Translations under genes and position numbers: made by a program
DNA from: an uncultured Lachnospiraceae bacterium
GTDB lineage: Bacteria > Bacillota > Clostridia > Lachnospirales > Lachnospiraceae
NCBI GenBank assembly: GCA_910583605.1
Contig: CAJTXN010000006.1
Location: 103,554 to 167,553 of the forward strand
Length of the DNA: 64,000 nucleotides
Direction of reading: 5' to 3'
Notes under the pieces: model-generated
Databases searched by the model: none
What the model was told of the DNA's origin: nothing
What the model saw: the letters and a program-made list of their open reading frames with translations, nothing else
Shown: one piece after another, positions 1-9,900 of the stretch
How positions within the stretch are numbered: position 1 is the stretch's first letter
How the letters are laid out: the number at the start of each line of letters is the position of its first letter

Positions 1-2
1 AC

Positions 3-1784
3 GGAATCGTAAATACCCTGCGGATCTGGGATGCGGAGCCGATGCAGCATTTTATGCTGGATTCCTTTAACAGAGGGGATTATCAGAAAGCAACGGAACA
101 GGAGAATCTTGCCAAAAATATTGTAGAAGTATTATACCCGTGCGATGAGCATTATGCCGGCAAGGAACTGAGACTGAAACAGCAGTATTTCTTTGTATCT
201 GCCAGTATTCAGACGGCTATTAAAAAATATATGGATAACCATGATGATATTAGAAAATTACACGAAAAAGTTGTATTCCAGTTAAATGACACCCATCCTA
301 CGGTTGCTGTTGCAGAACTGATGCGGATTCTGATGGATGAATACCGTTTGAACTGGGATGAGGCATGGGAGGTAACCACCAGGTCCTGTGCATATACGAA
401 TCATACGATCATGAGTGAAGCGCTGGAAAAATGGCCGATTGAATTATTCTCCAGACTTCTTCCGAGATGTTATCAGATAGTAGAAGAGATTAATAAGAGA
501 TTTGTACTTTCTATTCAGAATAAATATCCGGGAAATCAGGAAAAAATCAGAAAAATGGCAATCATATACGACGGTCAGGTAAAAATGGCTAATCTTGCCA
601 TCTGTGCAGGATTTTCCGTAAACGGTGTGGCAAGACTTCATACCGAGATATTAAAGAATCAGGAATTACATGATTTTTATGAGATGATGCCGCAGAAATT
701 CAACAATAAAACCAATGGCATCACCCAGAGAAGATTCCTTCTTCACGGCAATCCATTGCTGGCACAGTGGGTATCCGATAAAATCGGTGATGAATGGACA
801 ACAAACCTTTCCCATATCAAAAATCTTGAAATATATGCGGATGATACCAAATGCCAGAAAGAGTTTATGAATATCAAATATCAGAATAAGGTGCGTCTGG
901 CAAAATATATTAAGGAACACAACGGTATTGACGTGAATCCGCGCTCTATATTTGACGTGCAGGTAAAGCGGCTGCATGAATATAAACGTCAGCTTTTAAA
1001 TATTCTTCATGTTATGTATTTATACAATGAACTGAAGGAACATCCGGAGATGGATTTCTATCCGAGAACATTTATTTTTGGAGCGAAAGCGGCTGCCGGA
1101 TACCGGAGAGCCAAGCTCACCATTAAACTGATCAACAGTGTTGCTGATGTGATCAATAATGACAAATCCATTAACGGAAAGATTAAAGTGGTCTTCATAG
1201 AGAATTACCGCGTGTCCAATGCAGAGATAATATTTGCCGCAGCAGATGTCAGTGAGCAGATATCAACTGCCAGCAAGGAAGCATCGGGAACCGGTAATAT
1301 GAAATTTATGCTGAACGGGGCCCTGACGCTGGGTACCATGGATGGCGCCAACGTGGAAATCGTAGAAGAAGCCGGTGAGGAAAATGCATTTATATTTGGT
1401 CTTTCTTCCGATGAAGTTATTAATTTTGAGAACAACGGTGGATATAATCCGATGGATATCTTTAACAATGATATGGAAGTAAGAAAAGTTTTGATGCAGC
1501 TGATCAACGGATTTTATTCCCCGCAGGATCCGGACAGATTCAGAGAAATTTATGATTCCCTGCTGAATACCACCAATTCCAACCGTGCGGACCGGTATTT
1601 TATTCTGAAAGACTTTAAGTCCTATGCAGAAGCGCAGAAAAGAGTGGAAGCGGCGTATAAAGATGAATCCGGCTGGGCAAGGTCAGCCATCATCAATGTA
1701 AGCAATGTGGGTAAATTTTCTTCGGACAGAACCATTGAGGAATATGTACGGGATATCTGGAAACTGGATAAAGTTGTATTATAA
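3..1784 (+). CDS. glgP: Glycogen/starch phosphorylase, 3' part
   Basis: C-terminal part of a GT35 alpha-glucan phosphorylase, which releases glucose-1-phosphate from glycogen or maltodextrin in the cytoplasm using pyridoxal phosphate. The frame is open from the window edge and its first residues (VNTLRIWDAEP) match the family, so the gene starts upstream; about 593 of some 800 residues are present. Seen: the block GTGNMKFMLNGALTLGTMDG, which holds the PLP lysine, and the dimer-region FDVQVKRLHEYKRQ. The gene ends in a strong terminator. It fits the other alpha-glucan genes in the window (two debranching enzymes, phosphoglucomutase, secreted amylase). Identity is secure; only the 5' end is missing. 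Confidence 0.96.
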   Translation, partial: GIVNTLRIWDAEPMQHFMLDSFNRGDYQKATEQENLAKNIVEVLYPCDEHYAGKELRLKQQYFFVSASIQTAIKKYMDNHDDIRKLHEKVVFQLNDTHPTVAVAELMRILMDEYRLNWDEAWEVTTRSCAYTNHTIMSEALEKWPIELFSRLLPRCYQIVEEINKRFVLSIQNKYPGNQEKIRKMAIIYDGQVKMANLAICAGFSVNGVARLHTEILKNQELHDFYEMMPQKFNNKTNGITQRRFLLHGNPLLAQWVSDKIGDEWTTNLSHIKNLEIYADDTKCQKEFMNIKYQNKVRLAKYIKEHNGIDVNPRSIFDVQVKRLHEYKRQLLNILHVMYLYNELKEHPEMDFYPRTFIFGAKAAAGYRRAKLTIKLINSVADVINNDKSINGKIKVVFIENYRVSNAEIIFAAADVSEQISTASKEASGTGNMKFMLNGALTLGTMDGANVEIVEEAGEENAFIFGLSSDEVINFENNGGYNPMDIFNNDMEVRKVLMQLINGFYSPQDPDRFREIYDSLLNTTNSNRADRYFILKDFKSYAEAQKRVEAAYKDESGWARSAIINVSNVGKFSSDRTIEEYVRDIWKLDKVVL

Positions 1785-1801
1785 TAGAAAAGCAGTGTGA
1801 T

Positions 1802-1830
1802 AGAAGAGACCGGCCCGGTCTCTTCTTTTT
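1802..1830 (+). terminator. Rho-independent terminator after glgP
   Basis: A 12-bp perfect stem (AGAAGAGACCGG with CCGGTCTCTTCT) around a one-base centre (the loop will be larger in practice) is followed by five T. It sits 18 bases after the glgP stop. Confidence 0.9.
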
Positions 1831-1910
1831 ATATATCATAAAATCTGATTACGGTTCATAGATATATTCTAAGGTGCAATTCGGAAATTGTATGGATAGG
1901 AGTGTAGAGT

Positions 1911-2840
1911 ATGGGGACAACATTAAAATATAGGAAAAGCATATTGTGCATTACAGCAATAATTATATTTTCAATACTATTTCCCTACATAGTCACCTGT
2001 GCTAAAATCAGGTCGGATACCGGTCGTATCTATACACCGAAACCAAGCGGAAGAACCATAGTATTGGATGGCTCCGTGAAACTGGATATGGAGGAATTTA
2101 TACCGTGTGTCTTATATGCCATGCTGCCCTATGAATATGAAGAAGAGGGATTAAAGGCACAGATTGTTATCATCCGTACTTATATCATGCTGAAAATGGG
2201 ACAAAATAACGAAATTGGCGGCAGTGAACTGGGACTTCCTTATACAACATATGCGGATTTGGAAAAAGAATGGGGAAGGGATTACGAAAAATTATATAAT
2301 TACACAAACAAACTTATCAGTAATACGGAGATGCAGGTGATAAAGTATGAAGGTCAGCTTATATATCCCTATTATCATGAAATCAGCGAGGGAGTTACCT
2401 GTGAGGGAGATCAGCCGTATTTAAAACCGGTAGAAAGCAGTGCGGATATATCCGCGGACAATTATCTGGGAATAACATATTTCACAAAAGAGGAAGTGAT
2501 CACGAAATTAAAAGATGCCTGCGGCGTTGAATTAAAACCGGAAGAACTGATAAGTAAAATAATAGTTAATAAGTATGAAAACAGCAACTATGTCAAAACA
2601 GTCTCCGTGGGAGAAGCGGTGATTTCCGGTGAGGATTTTATGAAGACGTTTTCTCTGGTCTCCGGTTCTTATACAGTGGAAGAATTTGCAGAAGGAATCA
2701 AAATGGTCAGCAAGGGAATCGGGAGCGGCAAGGGACTCAGCCTTTTTGGTGCAAAGAAAATGGCGGAACAGGGAAGCAGCTATATGGATATTATCGGGCA
2801 TTATTACAGCGGGGCAGAGGTAGTCAGCGATAAGCCATAG
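1911..2840 (+). CDS. SpoIID/LytB-domain protein, catalytic Glu missing
   Basis: A 309-residue protein with an N-terminal membrane segment (about residues 11-31) and a SpoIID-like domain. SpoIID is a peptidoglycan lytic transglycosylase of engulfment. Seen: the core MEEFIPCVLYAMLPYEYEEE followed by GLKAQ and an RTY, matching the family block where SpoIID has EMP followed by LKAQ and ARTY. The position of the catalytic Glu is Met71 here. The C-terminal family motif GHGVGMSQxGA is changed to GIGSGKGLSLFGA. Both changes suggest a non-catalytic relative. The start is preceded by GATAGGAGTG. A LytM-like gene, the usual spoIID partner type, lies about 3 kb downstream but is separated by other genes. 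The family is probable; the function is not established. Confidence 0.8.
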   Translation: MGTTLKYRKSILCITAIIIFSILFPYIVTCAKIRSDTGRIYTPKPSGRTIVLDGSVKLDMEEFIPCVLYAMLPYEYEEEGLKAQIVIIRTYIMLKMGQNNEIGGSELGLPYTTYADLEKEWGRDYEKLYNYTNKLISNTEMQVIKYEGQLIYPYYHEISEGVTCEGDQPYLKPVESSADISADNYLGITYFTKEEVITKLKDACGVELKPEELISKIIVNKYENSNYVKTVSVGEAVISGEDFMKTFSLVSGSYTVEEFAEGIKMVSKGIGSGKGLSLFGAKKMAEQGSSYMDIIGHYYSGAEVVSDKP

Positions 2841-2890
2841 CATTAAACGAATATTGCCAAATCTTAGCGGGGCGGCATCCGGAATAAAAG

Positions 2891-2932
2891 ACAGAACCGG
2901 ATATGAGTGATATCATTCATATCCGGTTCTGT
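2891..2932 (-). terminator. 42-base near-perfect palindromic terminator
   Basis: An inverted repeat ACAGAACCGGATATGA / TCATATCCGGTTCTGT with a paired inner part lies between two convergent genes. On the minus strand it is followed by CTTTTATT, so it best serves the minus-strand gene at 2951-3472. It may also stop the SpoIID-like transcript. Confidence 0.8.
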
Positions 2933-2950
2933 AATTAAAAACTGAAAATT

Positions 2951-3472
2951 TTATTTTTTATTAGCCGCCTTCTTTTCGGCCTTTGCTGCCGCTTTCTGTG
3001 CCGCCTTTTCCTCGGCTTCCTTAGCCGCTGTTTTAGCTGCTTTTTTCTCTTCACGCAATTCTTTCTTACTCTTCTTTGGTTCCGGAAGCGGTCCTCGGAT
3101 TCTCTTGGCAGATAAAACATAGATGCCGCTGACGGAAGCTTTCACTTCCTGTTTTGGTAAAATGGTTTTAAATACCTGGTCATCACAGATTAAAGACATT
3201 ACTTTCGGTCCGACTTTTACTTTAATAATCGGAAGCTTTGCCCTCCTCAGATACTTTGGTGTCTGTTCCATTACTATCTTCGGAAGACCGGATTCGGATA
3301 GTTTCACCCGTTTCTTGTCTATAACGAAAAATGACATCGTTTGTGCCTGTTCCTCCATGGTTTTTCGCTGAGAGGCCGATTTTTTTTCTGCCTTCCGGCC
3401 TACAAAATATAATACACCCAGGATAACCACTAAAACTGCTAATACAATTAATATTATTATAAGCGGATTCAT
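2951..3472 (-). CDS. Small membrane-anchored protein with Lys/Ala/Glu tail
   Basis: A 173-residue protein of unknown function. Residues 4-25 form one hydrophobic segment (IIILIVLAVLVVILGVLYFV), leaving the rest probably cytoplasmic. The middle (about 45-130) looks like a compact beta-rich domain. The last 40 residues are almost only Lys, Ala and Glu, a long basic helix that could bind nucleic acid or an acidic surface. The start is set by GGAGG six bases upstream. It is transcribed towards the SpoIID-like gene and stops at a shared palindromic terminator. No family was recognised. Confidence 0.75.
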   Translation of the reverse strand: MNPLIIILIVLAVLVVILGVLYFVGRKAEKKSASQRKTMEEQAQTMSFFVIDKKRVKLSESGLPKIVMEQTPKYLRRAKLPIIKVKVGPKVMSLICDDQVFKTILPKQEVKASVSGIYVLSAKRIRGPLPEPKKSKKELREEKKAAKTAAKEAEEKAAQKAAAKAEKKAANKK

Positions 3473-3840
3473 TGTTCCTCCATTCTGTATACCTGATATA
3501 CCCGGTTAGATTTTCATATTGCCATAACACTATGTATGGAAAGGGCAATGTTGGTAAATATTGTAACATTTTTATGGACAAAATGCAATGGAAAAAATTA
3601 TGATTTGGCGGAACGGAAGCAACCGGCGGATATCTGCCCTCCGCAGTCACATTCTGACCGATTTCACTGGGGCATGTCTGCTGTGTATTGGCAAAATATA
3701 TAATATTTTGTTATCTTCTATAAAATTATTCACTGAACAGCTATAAAAGGTGCCAGAATACAACACAAAATGTTTTTTTACTTGAGAAAAACAGAAATGA
3801 CAGCCAAAAACAACTTAAATTATTTTTTAAGTCTGAGAAA
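3473..3840. other. Gene-free spacer before the rod-like inverted repeat
   Basis: No convincing gene on either strand. It holds the upstream region of the minus-strand gene at 2951-3472 and, at 3671-3704, one copy of a 34-base sequence found again inverted at 19319-19353. An AT-only inverted repeat, ACTTAAA/TTTAAGT, at about 3813-3832 is followed on the minus strand by TTGTTTTT and could end a minus-strand transcript. Confidence 0.5.
3671..3704 (+). repeat. Short dispersed repeat, copy 1
   Basis: GGCATGTCTGCTGTGTATTG followed by GCAAAATATATAAT matches the complement of 19319-19353 with five mismatches and one indel by eye. In the same frame both copies would read GHxCCxLAKxxI, but no complete gene surrounds either. 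Confidence 0.45.
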
Positions 3841-4093
3841 GAACAGCAGAGGCGGAAGGCTTCGGGGGCAGACCGGCGACGTTCGGAAAAAGCCAGGAAG
3901 TTCTTAATGTTCTGCTGGAATTAAACAGCTATTGACTGACACGACGTCAGGCAAAGACGGATTTGAGGCATGGAGGCCGAATATCCGTCGGTAGCGTCCG
4001 TCTTTCAATACTTACTGCAGAACATTTAGAACTACCCGGCTTTTGGAGAGTCGCCGGTCTGTCCCCGAAGCCTTCCGTCTCTGTGTCCTGTTC
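3841..4093. ncRNA. Rod-like inverted repeat, candidate structured RNA
   Basis: A 250-base region folds into one long rod. 3851-3880 pairs with 4050-4079 over 30 bases with no mismatch if G-U pairs are allowed. 3899-3915 pairs with 4017-4033 (one mismatch), AAAAGCC with GGCTTTT, and GAACAG at 3841 with CTGTTC at 4088. The apical part (about 3950-4006) has two alternative partners for one GACGGA segment. Two differences between the long arms give G-U pairs when read on the plus strand; one difference in the next stem favours the minus strand, so direction is open. It is GC-richer than its surroundings. It matches none of tmRNA, RNase P RNA, 6S RNA, SRP RNA or a riboswitch class I can recognise. 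A non-autonomous mobile element is the main alternative. Confidence 0.55.
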
Positions 4094-4142
4094 GCCAAAT
4101 TAAAAAACACCCCCAAAACATGTTTCAAATTTCCTCCCTTAT

Positions 4143-4150
4143 GATATACT
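4143..4150 (+). promoter_or_regulatory. Extended -10 promoter element before cls
   Basis: TGATATACT is an extended -10 (TGnTATACT) about 40 bases before the cardiolipin synthase start. There is no good -35 box. Confidence 0.45.
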
Positions 4151-4188
4151 AGTTATATACAAGAGAAAGAAAGCAAGGTGGACAGCAA

Positions 4189-5661
4189 ATGGCAGATAAA
4201 ATCTTTGACATCATAAGTACCATATGGTTTTGGATAAAAGATAACACGTTTTACATTAACATTATTTTGGGTATAACCATTGTATTTTTTCAGCGCCGGG
4301 ACCCTACGTCGGTTTGGGCATGGCTGCTGCTGTTATATTTTATTCCGATTTTAGGTTTCTTTTTATATCTTGTCATCGGGCATGATTATCGGAAAACAAA
4401 AATGTTTCGAACAAAAGAGATAGAAGATGAACTGAACGCCGCCATAAAAACCCAGGAAGATATCATACGGAAGAAAAGGATCGAACTGGATGAGGAACAC
4501 AGGGAATATTCCGATCTGGTACTATATAATCTGGAAGCAAACGGGGCTATATATACCAAAAACAATAATGTTGAAATATTCACTGACGGCAATGAGAAAT
4601 TCAATGACCTGATCACCGAAATGGAAAAAGCCCGGAAATTTATTCATATACAATATTATATTATGAGTAAAGGAGAACTGCTGGACAGAATTCTGAATGT
4701 TTTGGAACAGAAGGCAAAAGAAGGTGTAGAAGTGCGGGTTTTGTATGACGGCATGGGAGGGCGGTTTATCAGCAAAAAAAATATTAAAAGAATGAAAAAT
4801 GCCGGAATAAAAGTCGGAGTATTCTTTCCACCCATACTGGGCAAACTGAATTTGAGATTTAATTACCGGAATCACAGGAAAATAGTGGTAATTGACGGAA
4901 AAACCGGATATGTGGGCGGATTCAACGTAGGAGAAGAATACCTGGGCAGAAAAAAGAAATTTGGTTATTGGAGAGATACCCATCTGAAAATAAACGGGGA
5001 TGCGGTAACAGACTTACAAATTCGCTTTGTACTGGACTGGAACTATGCCACGAAAGAAAATTTATTTAAAGAAGAAAAATATTTTGAAAAATATACCCAC
5101 AAAAATCCCGGCAGTGCGGGAATCCAGATCATAAGCAGCGGTCCCGACTCCAAACGGCAGGAAATACGTGATAATTACTTAAGACTTATTAATAAGGCAA
5201 AAAAGAGTATATATATACAGACTCCGTATTTCATACCGGATGAAGCCGTTCTGCAGGCGTTGAATATAGCTGCAATGTCGGGAATAGATGTTAAACTGAT
5301 GATTCCATGCAAACCGGACCATCCCTTTGTGTACTGGGTCACTTATTCTTATTCCGGAGACCTGCTGGAATCCGGAGCCAGAATATATTGTTATGACAAC
5401 GGATTCCTCCATGCAAAAGGAATGGTTGTGGATGGCATTGTCAGCTGTTACGGAACGGCCAATATGGATATGAGAAGTTTTGCATTGAATTTTGAAGTGA
5501 ATGCGGTACTCTATGACAGGCAATTGTCAGAGCGTCTGGAAAAAGCATTTTTAAAAGATTTGGAGTGCTGCTCGGAACTTACAAAATATAGTTATGAAAG
5601 AAGAAGTCTGCCTATCAGAATAAAGGAACAGATATCCCGGCTGTTGGCACCGCTAATGTAA
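4189..5661 (+). CDS. cls: Cardiolipin synthase
   Basis: A 490-residue membrane phospholipase-D-family enzyme that joins two phosphatidylglycerols into cardiolipin. Two N-terminal membrane segments (about 20-35 and 41-63, a PLDc_N region) precede two PLD domains. Both HKD motifs are intact: H229-K231-D236 (NHRKIVVID) and H408-K410-D415 (HAKGMVVD). Length and order match bacterial Cls. The start is preceded by AAGGTGG. It appears to be a single-gene unit with its own promoter and a hairpin after the stop. Confidence 0.95.
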   Translation: MADKIFDIISTIWFWIKDNTFYINIILGITIVFFQRRDPTSVWAWLLLLYFIPILGFFLYLVIGHDYRKTKMFRTKEIEDELNAAIKTQEDIIRKKRIELDEEHREYSDLVLYNLEANGAIYTKNNNVEIFTDGNEKFNDLITEMEKARKFIHIQYYIMSKGELLDRILNVLEQKAKEGVEVRVLYDGMGGRFISKKNIKRMKNAGIKVGVFFPPILGKLNLRFNYRNHRKIVVIDGKTGYVGGFNVGEEYLGRKKKFGYWRDTHLKINGDAVTDLQIRFVLDWNYATKENLFKEEKYFEKYTHKNPGSAGIQIISSGPDSKRQEIRDNYLRLINKAKKSIYIQTPYFIPDEAVLQALNIAAMSGIDVKLMIPCKPDHPFVYWVTYSYSGDLLESGARIYCYDNGFLHAKGMVVDGIVSCYGTANMDMRSFALNFEVNAVLYDRQLSERLEKAFLKDLECCSELTKYSYERRSLPIRIKEQISRLLAPLM

Positions 5662-5666
5662 TATAT

Positions 5667-5702
5667 CAGGCGATTGTGATAACAATTTTTCACAATCGCC
5701 TG
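5667..5702 (+). terminator. Hairpin after cls
   Basis: CAGGCGATTGTGA pairs with TCACAATCGCCTG around a 10-base loop. No T-run follows, so it is either a weak terminator or an mRNA 3' stabilising hairpin. Confidence 0.55.
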
Positions 5703-5820
5703 AAAAATACTCAGTGAATAAAATCTGCAGAAGTGGAAAAACTATTTGCATAAACAAAAGGATATAGAGATATCCGCAATTTTCGGATAAATATTTTCCA
5801 GAAATGAGGTTAATAAGGTT

Positions 5821-6657
5821 ATGCAAAATAATTTTGTCAGGAAGCAGAAAAAAAAGGAATTTATAATGGTACTGCTGATATGTATGGTATGTCTGTCGGC
5901 TGTCATATGGGGTGCGGCAGCATTTTCCAAGCGTGATTCGGAAAAGAAAAAGGATAATCAGGATGATATCATTAATCTGAATGAAACAACGAATTCAGCC
6001 AATGCAGCAACCAGCGGAACTGACGGAGAAGGGGAAAGTGTCAATTCCAAGGTAAACAAACCCACACAGCAGACGGAACCGGCAACCGAATCCGTAACAA
6101 AGCCGGAACCGCAGACAACGGTACCTGCTGAAACAACAGCGGGCAGACCGCAGAATACCACGCCGGAACAGGATGAGACACAGCCGGTGCAAAATGAAAC
6201 GCCAGATACCCAACAGGCCAATTCACCGGCGGTCTCCCTCAGTTTTAATCAGGAAAGTATACTTATGTGGCCGGTGGAAGGAAATGTAATCTTAGGATTT
6301 AATATGGAAAATACCATTTATTTTCCTACACTGGACAGCTACAGATGTAATCCTGCAATGGTAATTCAGGGAGAATTAGGGATGAATGTTATATCTGCAG
6401 CAAAGGGATATGTAAAGGAAATCGGAACGGATGCCGAAATCGGAAATTATATAGTGATGAGCCTTGGAGATGATTATGAGATCACTTACGGACAGTTGGC
6501 AGATATATGCGTAAATGAAGGAGATTTGGTAGAACAGGCACAGAAGATTGCCAGCGTAGCCGAACCCAGCAAATATTATGTCAGAGAGGGCGCCAATATT
6601 TATCTGAAACTCACACAGGCAGGAACACCGGTAGACCCGCTGGATTATTTGGAATAA
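5821..6657 (+). CDS. Membrane-anchored LytM/M23-like protein without zinc ligands
   Basis: A 278-residue protein with a basic N-terminus, one membrane segment (about 15-34), a low-complexity Thr/Glu/Pro/Gln linker (about 50-137) and a C-terminal LytM (peptidase M23) fold (about 148-278; opening WPVEGNVILGF). Catalytic M23 domains have HxxxD and HxH motifs. Here the first region reads AMVIQGELGMNVIS and the second TYGQLAD, so the metal ligands are absent. This resembles SpoIIQ-type engulfment scaffolds, which also have inactive LytM domains. Start: 5821 gives a sensible signal anchor; an internal ATG at 5866 with AAGGA upstream is an alternative. SpoIIQ orthology is inferred only. Confidence 0.78.
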   Translation: MQNNFVRKQKKKEFIMVLLICMVCLSAVIWGAAAFSKRDSEKKKDNQDDIINLNETTNSANAATSGTDGEGESVNSKVNKPTQQTEPATESVTKPEPQTTVPAETTAGRPQNTTPEQDETQPVQNETPDTQQANSPAVSLSFNQESILMWPVEGNVILGFNMENTIYFPTLDSYRCNPAMVIQGELGMNVISAAKGYVKEIGTDAEIGNYIVMSLGDDYEITYGQLADICVNEGDLVEQAQKIASVAEPSKYYVREGANIYLKLTQAGTPVDPLDYLE

Positions 6658-6749
6658 AAAAATTTTTGGAACTATTTAAGGTTAACGGAATATTATATGG
6701 TATAAAGAAGATTTCCATTGAAGAATTAGTAAATGGAAAAATTCGCATT

Positions 6750-6800
6750 AGATTATATGTATAATCTGTGCTTTAAATAGATTGCAGGCCTGGCGCCTGC
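6750..6800. repeat. Two inverted repeats upstream of the flagellar block
   Basis: AGATTATATGTATAATCT (6750-6767) is a perfect palindrome. GCAGGC/GCCTGC (6784-6800) forms a GC-rich hairpin. Neither is followed by a T-run. They may be regulatory sites for the large flagellar gene that starts at 6929; the role is unknown. Confidence 0.35.
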
Positions 6801-6928
6801 TTACATATATAAATTTGTACTTTATTAAATCAGGAAATTCTCCGATATATATTACAGAAAATTGATAAAAGCATGTCTGGACGATGGGACAGGCAGGAAA
6901 AACCAGACCGGAAAGGATAAGGATAATC

Positions 6929-9900
6929 ATGAATATAAATGCGGCATCTCTGGCAGATATTTTAAAACTCAACGGTGTTTTTTCCGATGAGGGAAGAAAT
7001 GGAAAAAAAGAAAGCGGTATCCGCGGAGCCGGTGGAACGGAGACGGCAGGGGCCGGATATACAAAAGGCACGGGATATCCTGCCGGCATCGGCAGTGAGA
7101 ATTATACGAAACGGGACTGCATATCCGCAGAGGAAACGGACAGAAACAGCGGACAGCAGATGGTTTCGGCGTTTGAACAGGTGAAAGAAGGAATAAATAC
7201 CTTTGTAAACAATGTATCGGCAGACAGCTATGAAGAGTTTGAAAAAATGGGAATCATACCAGATCAGGAAGAGCCGGAATCATTTCTTACAGTAGCGGAG
7301 CGTATTGAAATCCAGCTGGCCGCCCACAACAAAGACTATGTACCAAACGGAAGCATTGATATTGACGATATACGGGCAGTATACGGGGAGACGGGACGTA
7401 CATATGAGATTGCAAATGCGTTGAAAGAGCAGGGAATAAACATTACTGCCGGGAATATCGCGCAGATTGAGTCGGGGCTGGAAATGGCAGGGGAACTGGG
7501 AGAGATAACACCGGAAATGTCTGCATACCTGTTGAAAAACAATCTGCCGATTTCTATTGAAAATGTATATAAGGCAAAATACAGCGGGGCAGATGCAGGA
7601 AGCAGTTATCACAGCAATACCATTAGTGACGGGGATTGGAAACAGCTTTCAGAACAGATTACGGAAAAATTAGAAACCGTGGGTATACCGGCAGACCAGA
7701 GGAATATGCAGGATGCCAGATGGATGCTTGAAAACCATATTCCGGTTACGGCAGCAAATATTTTAAAAATGCAGGAAATACATGGTATGAATGAAATGAA
7801 CTCCGGTGCAGGGCTGGAAGGCATTACGGAAAGTCAATGGATTTCCGGGCTGGCGGCAGGGTTTGCGCTGGGAATGGGTAATGACAGTATTTCTGCAGGA
7901 ACTGCTGCTTCTGTGACCGGTGGTGAAGTGTATGACAGTACCATTATCCGTCAGGCTTCGGAAGCGGTTGAAATTTTTGAAAACGGAACGGATGAACAGA
8001 TAGAAGAAATTGTTTCACAGGGAAAAGAAGTTACCCTTCTGAACATGAAAAAAGTACAGCAGGAAACCGTATCTGCTGGAAATGAACAGCGTCACCGGCA
8101 GGAACAGAAAAAACAGCAGAGGGCATATGCGGAAAAACAACATCTGGTAGAGATAAAGCTGACCATGAGTGTTTCCGGATTTGCATTGCTTTTAAAAAAC
8201 GGATTTGACCTGCAGATTGCTTCATTACAAGAGATAGCAGCAGAATTAAGGGGACAGCAGGATATATATGCGGATGCCATGCTTTACAGTGCGGGAACCG
8301 ATATGGAACTGCAGGAGCAGGATATGGAATCCGTGCTTGTTTCCGGGAACCGGGAGTTATTCTGGTCAAGTATCGGTTATATGCGGGAATTTTCCTATAC
8401 TTCGGCCTATGTACTGGGAAATGTGGCGGCCGGAGAAATTGCATTTGAAGTACAGGAGATATGTATTGAGGGTGCAAAACCGGAATACAGTACAAAGTCT
8501 GTTATGACGGAAGCGGCCGTTTCTGCTTATGAAACCATGGGAACCAGACCGAGAAGAGATTTGGGTGATTCCATTCAAAAGGCATTTACCGGCATTGATG
8601 ATATTTTAAGAGACCTGAATATGGAAGAAAATCCGGTAAATCAACGGGCGGCAAGAATACTGGCGTACAATGAGATGGAGATTACAAGGGAAAATCTGTT
8701 GACGGTTAAGGAACTGGATTTGGAAGTCAGCCGTCTGATCGACAATATGACTCCGAAAACCACGGCATATCTGATCGCCAATGGTATCAACCCGTTAAAA
8801 ACGGATATCAGAAAGCTGAATGATAAGCTGGATGAGATCAATACACAGATTGAGGCAGATACCGGAGAGAAATTCAGCCGTTTTTTGTGGAAACTGGATA
8901 AGAAGAAGGAGATTACGCCTGAGGACAGAAAAACATATATCGGCATTTACCATGCCCTGCATACCATTCAGAAAGCAGACCGCAGAGCTATCGGTGAACT
9001 TGTAAAAGAGGGCGGAACTTTGACGATTCAGTCTCTGCTGACGGCAGCAAGAAGTATTGGAAAACATATGGATGCAGCTGTAGATGACGGGATGGGACTG
9101 ACCGAGCAGCGGATACTGCCGGAAAATAATCTGGATGTACAGCTGGAGCAGATGGCAGGATATGAAGACATAGAGACGGCAGATGATGTGGAAGAACGTT
9201 ATGTGGAAGCTCTTGTAAATAAAGGAATGGATATGATCTCTCCGCAGGCATTGCTGCATACGGTGGCAGAATCCGGAACAGAACAGTCTTTGGAGCAGTT
9301 TGTATCTCAGATGATGTGGTATGCCGATTCGGAGGAGCAGACGGACGAAGAAGCCATGAAGGCTTATTATGAGCAAATTATAAAAGAAGATGCAGAGGCA
9401 AGGTTTGTTTCGGAAAAAGTGATCAACAGCCTGATGGATAACGGAATATCTCCGAGTATTTCCAATCTGCTGGCAGCTTCCGGCCTGATGACGGCAAACG
9501 GAAAGGGCCTGATGAAGCTGCTGGGAGCGGACGGGGAAAAAGAACAGGATAGGCAGAATGAGACGGAAGAGATGCTGTTGAACGGCATGGAAGGGGAAGA
9601 AGCATTTTCACAGGCTTATGATAAGATGATCAAACAGGCGTCAGAATATACCACTCAGTCCGCATATGAAGGAAAACTGGATGTGGCAGAACTTCGGGGA
9701 AGAACCCGTCAGATAACTTTTATCCGTAAGAGTGCGTCACAGAAGTCATACTATATACCGGCAAAAATCGGCAGGGAGAATACCACCATTCATCTGACGC
9801 TGAAAACCGGAAGAGATGAAAAAGGAAAAGTTGAGATTGAAATGGAGACGGAGCGTTTCGGTTTCATTCACGGAGAACTGTCGGTTTATAAAATGAGTGT

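Noticed and set aside
3857..3880. FMN riboswitch-like words (TTCGGGG, GACCGGCG) in the rod-like repeat
   Set aside because: The order, spacing and remaining conserved blocks of the FMN aptamer are absent, and no riboflavin gene follows.
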